From Hygrophila difformis (taxonomy: Eukaryota; Streptophyta; Magnoliopsida; Lamiales; Acanthaceae), in contig JAOANR010000001.1 in the NCBI GenBank assembly GCA_030278955.1, positions 41,008,890-41,072,889 of the forward strand: a stretch of 64,000 nt of DNA. Reading direction: 5' to 3'. How positions within the stretch are numbered: position 1 is the first letter of the stretch; each line of letters starts with the position of its first letter. Below are positions 57,684 to 64,000 of the stretch, piece by piece. Position numbers and translations under genes: made by a program. The notes beneath the pieces are model-generated. The model was not told the DNA's origin, did no database searches, and saw only the letters and a list, made by a program, of their open reading frames with translations.

Positions 57684-58442
57684 GGCGGTTGGCGACCAAG
57701 GTGGTTCAGGACAAAAGTCAGAAAAATCAGAAATGAACAGTGGCATGCAAACAGCGTGATCTCACCCTATTTCAGATCAAAAAGCTATTCTAAGCTAAAA
57801 ACAAACAAGAAACATTCAAAATAAGGAAGAACATGCTTGAGCAAAAGTAAATAAAGCTGGACAGAATTTAAAAATGAAGCAAGAATCCTAATCTAGGGTG
57901 TGATCACACATAAACACAACATTATCCATAAAATGCTAATAGTGAATATAAAAATAACAAAATGGGGGTCAAATGACCCCAAAATGAAAAAGAAAGCATA
58001 AATCCATGGGGTGTGAGACCCATTTCATGATTTGGGACACAAATGATGAATGTTTTCCCATATTATTGAAGAGGTGTTGTTAATACCCATGGTTTGGGTA
58101 TCACAAACCCTAAAACAAGAGTTTAGAAACCAAAACATGGTATAAAAGTGGCTATCTAGGTCACTGTGAACAGTAAAATACTAAGATAAACACTAAACTA
58201 AACTAAACTAAGGGCAATAATTAAATAATACATGAAAATAAATCTAAACTACACTACCTAAGAGAGAACTCCTACCGCTTGCCTTCAAGAGAGCTCTAAT
58301 CAACAAAATTCCAACCTCTCCCTAGCTCATGGGAAACACCTCATATTTATAGAAGTGTAACCCTAAGCCCATGGGCCTTGATTCTAGCCCATTGTGTCTC
58401 AAGACATCACACACATCACAGCTTTGTCTCGGAGCATCAAGT
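57684..58442. other. Non-coding LTR sequence between palindrome arrays
   Basis: AT-rich, no coding frame. A minus-strand TATA box (TATAAATA) lies at about 58344-58351, downstream of array B in that direction. Confidence 0.45.
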
Positions 58443-59025
58443 TTGGTCGCGGAACACACTGCATGTGGCAAAGCTTCTCGACTGGGTCTGGTGTCTCTAA
58501 TTGGGTGTCTTGGTCGCGGAGCATGCCTTTGTCGCGGAGCATGCCATCGCGACAAAGGTCATCGCGACAAAGGGCTTGGCTGGTTTCCTTCTTCATCTGA
58601 GCTGCTTGGTCGCGGAATCCTCCTTTGTCGCGGAACCATGCATCGCGACAAAGGGGCTTCCGCGACAAAGGTATTCCTGGGCCTGCTGGATTGGGCCAGA
58701 TGGGCCGAAAATGTTCTTTTTGTGGGCTTTTCTCTCTTTTTCCCATCTTTTTGTATTTTGTGGGCTTGCTTTATTCTTTTGCCCATCTTTTTCATTCCTT
58801 TTTCTTTTCTTTTCTTTTTCTCATGTTTTTGGATTTTTCTAACATAAATATGTAATAAAATTACATATTTCTGCCTTTTTCACACCAGCTTATTATTTTT
58901 ACAATTATGCATAAATCAGTCCAATTCGACTGCTTTCTTACTTAATGTAAGACCGGAATGCGATCAAATGCCCGTTTAAGACACGGAAATGGATTGAAAA
59001 TAATGGTCATTTCTGGCCATTATCA
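58344..59025 (-). repeat. U3 part of an Athila/Tat-type LTR
   Basis: On the minus strand, AAATGTGAGGATGT is followed by TGATAATGGCC at 59025, the same form as the LARD LTR start. Next come several TGGGCY motifs (58678-58770), palindrome array B and a TATA box at about 58344-58351. The downstream LTR end was not found. Confidence 0.6.
58443..58672 (-). repeat. TCGCGG palindrome array B
   Basis: About ten TCGCGG/TCGCGA boxes in both orientations (GGTCGCGGA, TTTGTCGCGGA, CATCGCGACAAAGG, TTCCGCGACAAAGG). It sits about 350 bp after the minus-strand LTR start at 59025 and just upstream of a TATA box. Confidence 0.85.
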
Positions 59026-60683
59026 ACATCCTCACATTTAATACTGATCGTTCCCGAGCAGTCAGAGTCAATGTTCCTAGGAACACGGACTCTACATATT
59101 CAATTCATTTTCGTGGCTTCATAAATCACATTCTTTTTGGATTGGGATAAGACAATCAAAAACTACAAGTATTAAACTCCCTTGATTGCAGTGTTTAATG
59201 AAATGATACTTGCTCACTATATCGGGCCTACAAATCAAACATTATTATTAATCCTTCATGAGTGTCATGTTTGAAAGATGCAAAGATTAAAAATTAGAAT
59301 TAAGGCATGACATGAACATGTGCAATAAGACAGAGCCTCATATATAAGAGAATCGGAAATTTCACTCACTCTCAATTGGGGTTTAATCATTGAACGCTCA
59401 AAATCAATTCAATTAAATTATCCCATAAGCTTGCAATTAGACCAACTCGCCACCGGCTCATTTCCTCAAATTGAGATCATGAGGTCTTATTCAATGGTTA
59501 TATCGGGGCTTACGGTTGTAACATTAGGTAGGAAAGGGAAATATTGGGTTAAGAAGTGGCAAGAATTAATCTATCATAACTTGGCATTTTTATTTAAAAA
59601 TTTATGATCATCAATATTTTTCTTTCTTTCTTTTGCTTTTCTCTACTATTGCATGACATTAGACTAAGTCTAAGTTGCTTTGTCATTTGCAATTTATTTG
59701 TGTTGAACGGAATTCAACTTTTTTTTTTTTTGAATCGGTTTATAGCTTACCGATTAATATATTGATGATCATAAGTTTAATGCCTTTGATAGAATTTATC
59801 CTTGCACACTTGGGTTTGAATTTCTTGGTCTTTTTGTAGGCTAGGAAAAATATAGTGGGTTTCAAAGAAAAATTAGGCTTAAGGCTCAAATTGGTTAATC
59901 CTAAAGGGAGAATGTTTTTGGTTTTGGATTTCAAACGAAGGCCAAAAATTTGGGTTTTCTAGGTACCTCGATCATATGCTCAACTTCGGGAATATGACAT
60001 GGTCTTGAATCGGTCCCAATTGCAAGTTCTAGTTTCCTTTAATCAAAATGATTCACACATCAAAGAAAAGAATGAGTAAAAGTGACTCATGGCTCAAATC
60101 TCACAAGGTTGGGTTGATTCATGTCATACAATATTCTCAAATTTAATCAAAGCTTAATTCTAACAATTTATTCAATCGAAATCTCTAACATGCAGATTTA
60201 TTACCCAATAAGCTGATCGCATCATTAAATTTTTATAGCTCAAAACCTTAGGAATTCATTTCATGCATGTCTTCAATTATATTATCCCAATCTAAAAGCT
60301 TGAGAATTTAATCACAAGCCTAAATTCAACATATGAATTTAGAGCAAGTTTATGCATATTTTTGCTGGTTATTCAATTGAAAGCAGTAAAGAGGCACTGC
60401 TGACATACTAGGTATGTCAACAGCATATTTTTGGCATGACAGTCACTTATTCATCTCGGACTGTACAGACATCTTTTTCAAAAGGAAAGCAATAAAGAAT
60501 TGTTCAGTGGTCTCAAAAGCTGAGTTCCATTTTGGGGGAAAGCAAATAAATTACATCCGAGGCAAGGGATTCTCGTGCAGTTAGTACAAACCTGCACACA
60601 CAAAAGGAGGAATCCCTTGCAGATACTATTACTAATACGGAAATGAAACAAAGCAAGGTAAACTGGGGTTCATCTTTCTTTCT
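59026..60683. other. Non-coding internal region between the F-box-like frame and LTR
   Basis: AT-rich; no coding frame supported. On the minus strand it runs from the F-box-like stop to a CATCCTCACATTTAA (plus strand) junction at the LTR. Confidence 0.5.
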
Positions 60684-61340
60684 TCAGAACATGTATCGGA
60701 GCCAGAGGATGTAGCTGGAAAGCTCACAACGCAGGCACCAATCGCGGTTTCTCAGAGGTGCATGCCACCTTGGGCAGTAAACTCTGACTCCTTGACCAGC
60801 CCATAGGTGTGGGGTGTCTGGGTTGTCTGCCATCCAAGCGAGGACGTTGGTGGACGTATACTGAAGAACTGATCGATCTGTCACCATCCTGTTGATCATT
60901 CTGATCCCTTGCTCAACTTGGCCCTCATCCGTCTTACTCATAAGCATCAGTCCGCGGGTGAAGATTGACGCCTTATGGTTGTCCTCAAGTCCTGGGCGCA
61001 GCAGTTCACAGGCTTGCTCCTCATTCCCTTCTGCAAATGCCATGAGTGCTGGAATGATCTGGAGATTGAAGTTGCCTGCCGCTGTACATGTTCGCAGGAA
61101 TCTCTCCTTCTGCCGACGGATCCTTCCTTGCCATCTCTTCACAGTGGAGGAGTCAACCTCGCATCGCTTGTACACGATGGCAAGGTTCCCAGCATCCCTG
61201 AGCTTCTTGCATATCCGTTGTGCGGCAAACACCTCCCTGATTTCATCCTCTCCTATCCGGGAGAGAATTTCACCAAGGAGTTCGAGTGGCAAGTCCAGCA
61301 GCTAGGTTCCTTCGGGTGCAGGATCTGGAATAGGAGGATT
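60684..61340 (-). pseudogene. F-box-like gene fragment (At2g35280/At1g67623-like) carried among retroelement sequences
   Basis: About 200 minus-strand codons open without an ATG. The first part is an F-box-like helix set (LPLELLGEILSRIG, VFAAQRICKKLRDAGNLAI, VYKRCEVD), which would bind the Skp1/ASK subunit of an SCF ubiquitin ligase. It is followed by a helical repeat-like region (FLRTCTAAGN, EQACELLRPGLEDNHKASI, FTRGLMLMSK) and a Cys-rich tail (WCLRCELSSYILWL), as in the plant F-box family named. Upstream, the same frame continues (PPIPDPAPEG) to a possible splice acceptor (TTTTCAG) at about 61340 but is broken by one TAG at 61302-61304. No other damage is seen, so capture looks recent. No promoter or first exon is visible. 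Confidence 0.65.
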
Positions 61341-61409
61341 ACCCCTGAAAAGATAAGAAGTGATGAATCTAAATTTTATATAATTTTTAGAATTTATTCA
61401 AGTTCAGAA

Positions 61410-61448
61410 ACCAACATCCTCACATTTAGAGCTTTTGCTCTAGATGTG
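61410..61448 (-). promoter_or_regulatory. Stem-loop plus GTGAGGATG (internal copy)
   Basis: CACATTTAGAGC (61421-61432) pairs with GCTCTAGATGTG (61437-61448) with one mismatch and a 4-base loop. On the minus strand it is followed by GTGAGGATGTTGG, about 80 bp before the F-box-like frame. Confidence 0.6.
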
Positions 61449-62662
61449 AGGTTATTAGATTTCCAACTTGAATTTTGATTTAAAGCACAGGTAAACAATT
61501 TTTGGTTTTAAATGGGCTAAGGAGCCCAAAATAAAATAAAATTGGCCATTGGGCCTAAAATCTTTTTTAACGGACCATTGGGCCCAAAAGTTTTTCAATT
61601 TATTAAACAAGTCCGAGACACTTGTTGGAAGTGGAATGGGATGGACAGATGGAGATGAAATGCTCGAATTTTGGAATGTGCAATGGAGACGTGGCGTAAT
61701 GGATCTGCTATTTTGGACTGCCTGGACTGTCTGGACAGTTAAAGCGTTCCAAAAGTTTGCAAACACTGTTTTTAATTTTAAATGGTTGACTCATTTTATT
61801 TTAATAAAAGTGGGATGTGAGTGGTCCCGTTTTGGATTTTGAAAAGGATAGCAGTTGGGTGACAAAAATACTGCTATTTTACTCACACTAGTGTTCCATT
61901 GGGAACAAAAACTTCAAGTCAAACATTAAACAAAAGTAACTCTTTTTGTCTTTTTCCAAAGGGTTGCTTTTATTAAAAGTGGAAGCTTCTCATTGGGTGT
62001 TTGTACTATGTTTCCATAAACAAACAAACATTTATTCCCATGAGATTTCTAACATGAGAACAAATGTGCCCAAAAAGATCTTACCTCTTTTATTACACCA
62101 ACACAACACTGTAGAGGTCACATCAAGATCAAACAAACCAATAACATCAAGATACTCAAAACAATACCCAAATGTTCATCAGTTTGTTCTTTCCAGTTTT
62201 ATCTTCAAAATCTTGATCCATTACCAGTTTTAACGCCATTAACAGTTTCAAAATGAGGTCTCAACGTTTTAAAATGGTGCTCATAACCGAGAGCACTTGA
62301 AACCTCCAAAGATCTAAAGTTAAACGTGCACACTAACCACATCACACCATGAACACAACAAAATAAAAATAAAACACGGGATTCCGAATGGGTGCCATGA
62401 ACAGTGGGGGGGAAGAGAATGGGTTTACCCTCCCCTCCTTAGCTCGGGTTGGGGTATGGGTCCAAGGTTTGGGAGGAGTCCGTAGAATCGATCCATGGTT
62501 TCCCCTTAAAAAAAAGAGTGATATGGGTGCGAAGAACACGTGGTGTTCGTTCGGAAGAGATGAGAAAATGGGGGAAAGAAGATGAAGAAACTGAAGTGAC
62601 AAGTGAGAATGAAGAGAGAGTGTGAAAAACTGGAGGGGGTGGGGGGGTATAAATACTAGAAC
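61449..62662. other. Non-coding LTR-derived sequence
   Basis: Minus strand: continues downstream of array C. Four TGGGCY motifs occur at 61511-61577. No coding frame is supported; an AT-rich TATA-like box (TATTTATA on minus) is at 62648-62655. Confidence 0.45.
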
Positions 62663-63325
62663 TTTTGTCGCGGAATCCGGGACTTTGTCGCGGAACAAGG
62701 TTCTGCGACAGGGCATAGCGACATTAGAGAGGCCGCGGAGTTGAGGTTTGGTCGCGGAGCGATGCTCCGCGACAAGGCCATCGCGACAAAGTTCAGTATA
62801 AAGACAAAGTCAACGGGGGCTGTGTCGCGGAGCAGGGCTTGGTCGCGGAGTCATGCTCCGCGACAAAGTGCATCGCGACAACCAACAGAAAGTTGAGGGC
62901 AGAAGAGGGTTTGTCGCGGAACAGGTCCTGGTCGCGATGCATGACATCGCGACAAAGGACCTTCCGCGACAAAGAATTTTGAATTTTCAAATTTTCTTGG
63001 ACTGGGCCCGAGTGCGATGTTGGGCCTGTGTCCATTTTATTTGAATTGGGCTGAATAGATTCAGTCCAAATAAATTCAAAATACTGGGCTGAGAATTAAA
63101 TAATCCACTTGCATAAAATTAGGTCAGGTCAGTTCCATTTATCTGTGAATTTTGTTCCGGGTATTGAATTTCTTCAAATTCCGAAAGCGTTTTCTCAGAC
63201 TTATGGAACTAATCCAACCAAGAACCTGGTTTTTCCATGTTACTCTTTTCTGCTCCTTCTTTTTGATGGTTTCGAGCCTTCTGCAAGACAGATAAATGAA
63301 ATGCATTAATTTTCCCCAAATATCA
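62648..63325 (-). repeat. U3 part of the 3' LTR of an Athila/Tat-type element
   Basis: Begins TGATATTTGGGG on the minus strand at 63325, about 120 bp after the integrase stop and directly after a stem-loop with GTGAGGATGT. TGGGCY motifs lie at 63001-63090, followed by array C and a TATA-like box. The far end of this LTR is not resolved; a CATCA at about 61362 would give roughly 2 kb but is unproven. Confidence 0.65.
62663..62973 (-). repeat. TCGCGG palindrome array C
   Basis: About a dozen TCGCGG/TCGCGA boxes in alternating orientation (TTTGTCGCGGA, GGTCGCGGAG, GCTCCGCGACAA, CATCGCGACAAAG). It lies about 350 bp after the LTR start at 63325, the same offset as array B from 59025. Confidence 0.85.
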
Positions 63326-63361
63326 ACATCCTCACATTTAGAGTCTTAGTACTCTAAATGT
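63326..63361 (-). promoter_or_regulatory. Stem-loop and polypurine tract before the LTR
   Basis: ACATTTAGAGT (63334-63344) and ACTCTAAATGT (63351-63361) form a perfect 11-bp stem with a 6-base loop. On the minus strand it is followed by GTGAGGATGT and the LTR start. Confidence 0.7.
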
Positions 63362-63447
63362 TTAATTGATCTTTGGGTACTTTTTGTTATGAAGTAAGTG
63401 CTATATATATATATAAAATAAAATTTTTGTGTTTTTAATGTTGTTTC

Positions 63448-64000
63448 TTATTGGGTGTAAGCCGGGTCTGCCACTGCTTGGCTTTCTTTCTCCGGATCGA
63501 ACTGTCCGAGGTACTCTTTTAATCGTTGTCCATTCACCACTATATCGCCCCTATCAGTTCGGATCCTGACAGCTCCATTTTTGAACACCTCTAGTACTTC
63601 ATGTGGTCCTTCCCATCTAGATTTGAGCTTTCCGGGGAACAGCTTCAACCTAGTATTGAACAATAATACATGTTGACCAACATAGAAATACTTAGGTTTA
63701 ATCCGGCGATCGTGCAACTTCTGGGTCCGCTCCTTATAAATTCGAGAGCTTTCATAAGCTTGCGCTCGTATTTCCTCAATTTCATTGAGGTCCAACTTGC
63801 GTTTGCTCTGAGCAACTTTCGGATCGAAGTTAAGCGTTTTAACGGCCCAGTAAGCTTTATGCTCTAGCTCTACAGGCAAATGACAGGCTTTTCCGAAGAC
63901 CAGCCTGTATTGAGACATCCCGATGGGAGTCTTATATGCTGTGCGGTATGCCCATAGAGCATCATTGAGCTTACGTGCCCAATCCTTACGGGTTATCCCG
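63448..64000 (-). CDS. Athila/Tat-type integrase C-terminal part, runs off the window
   Basis: Open minus-strand frame from the window edge to a stop at 63448, so the true start is beyond 64000. It reads [18 protein letters not shown], then [38 protein letters not shown] and [19 protein letters not shown], then [19 protein letters not shown], the end of the integrase core and its C-terminal DNA-binding fold in Athila/Tat lineages. It has no chromodomain, which separates it from the element at 1-1927. No stop or shift is seen in the visible 180 codons. It is followed within about 120 bp by stem-loop, PPT and 3' LTR. Confidence 0.9.
   Translation of the reverse strand, partial: GITRKDWARKLNDALWAYRTAYKTPIGMSQYRLVFGKACHLPVELEHKAYWAVKTLNFDPKVAQSKRKLDLNEIEEIRAQAYESSRIYKERTQKLHDRRIKPKYFYVGQHVLLFNTRLKLFPGKLKSRWEGPHEVLEVFKNGAVRIRTDRGDIVVNGQRLKEYLGQFDPEKESQAVADPAYTQ

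Noticed and set aside
58371..58847. Possible protein-coding frames over the TCGCGG arrays
   Set aside because: Long overlapping frames occur on both strands only because GC-rich repeats lack stops; composition is repetitive and no family resemblance is seen.
61362..63325. Complete 1.96-kb LTR ending at the CATCA near 61362
   Set aside because: Length would fit, but no second copy, PBS or TSD is present to support the end and a stem-loop/GTGAGGATG signal falls inside it.

Overview
This window looks like a nest of transposable elements in a plant nuclear genome, most likely a eudicot. The evidence is Ty3/gypsy LTR retrotransposons of several plant lineages, primer-binding sites matching plant tRNA-iMet and tRNA-Asp, GT..AG introns, a plant-type Helitron and fragments of plant nuclear genes. 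I see no intact host gene, no rRNA or tRNA gene and no CRISPR array. The species cannot be named from this sequence.

Layout. 1-2356 (+): 3' part of a chromovirus pol (RNase H, integrase, chromodomain-like tail), its polypurine tract and the first 201 bp of its 3' LTR. 2357-8433 (-): 5' half of a Tat-lineage element (LTR, PBS, gag-protease), split by a complete solo LTR (3874-6468, TSD GGCGG). 8434-21370 (-): an autonomous-type but decayed Helitron. It has zinc finger, HUH/Y2 Rep and PIF1 helicase segments, exons captured from the nuclear gene for translation factor GUF1, a second set of unrecognised exon-like pieces, and a solo LTR inserted in its coding region (15682-18692, TSD GCTGG). 21380-29406 (-): a gypsy element with two LTRs and gag but no pol, its 5' LTR truncated.

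29407-48743: a non-coding large retrotransposon derivative (LARD-like) with 2.0-kb LTRs and a tRNA-Asp PBS, preceded by 3.3 kb of a second copy. It is interrupted at 37953-45350 by a very young pol-less LTR-gag-LTR element (TSD ACAGG; I saw four differences between its two 2692-bp LTRs). 48744-54340 (+): a broken chromovirus gag, then another gypsy element with LTR, PBS, a coiled-coil accessory ORF and gag-protease, cut off at about 54340. 54341-64000 (mainly -): LTR and internal pieces of Athila/Tat-type elements, including an integrase C-terminus at the window edge and an F-box-like reading frame carried between retroelement signals.

How the parts relate. The pol-less LTR-gag-LTR elements keep LTR, PBS, gag and PPT, so they probably rely on enzymes from pol-bearing relatives such as the one at 1-2155. 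The LARD keeps only cis signals. Two patterns not explained by coding content recur. First, dense GC-rich palindrome arrays lie in the U3 part of several unrelated LTR families, mostly just upstream of the TATA box. Second, a stem-loop followed by GTGAGGATG recurs at or near the LTR start of the Athila/Tat-type elements and again inside them.
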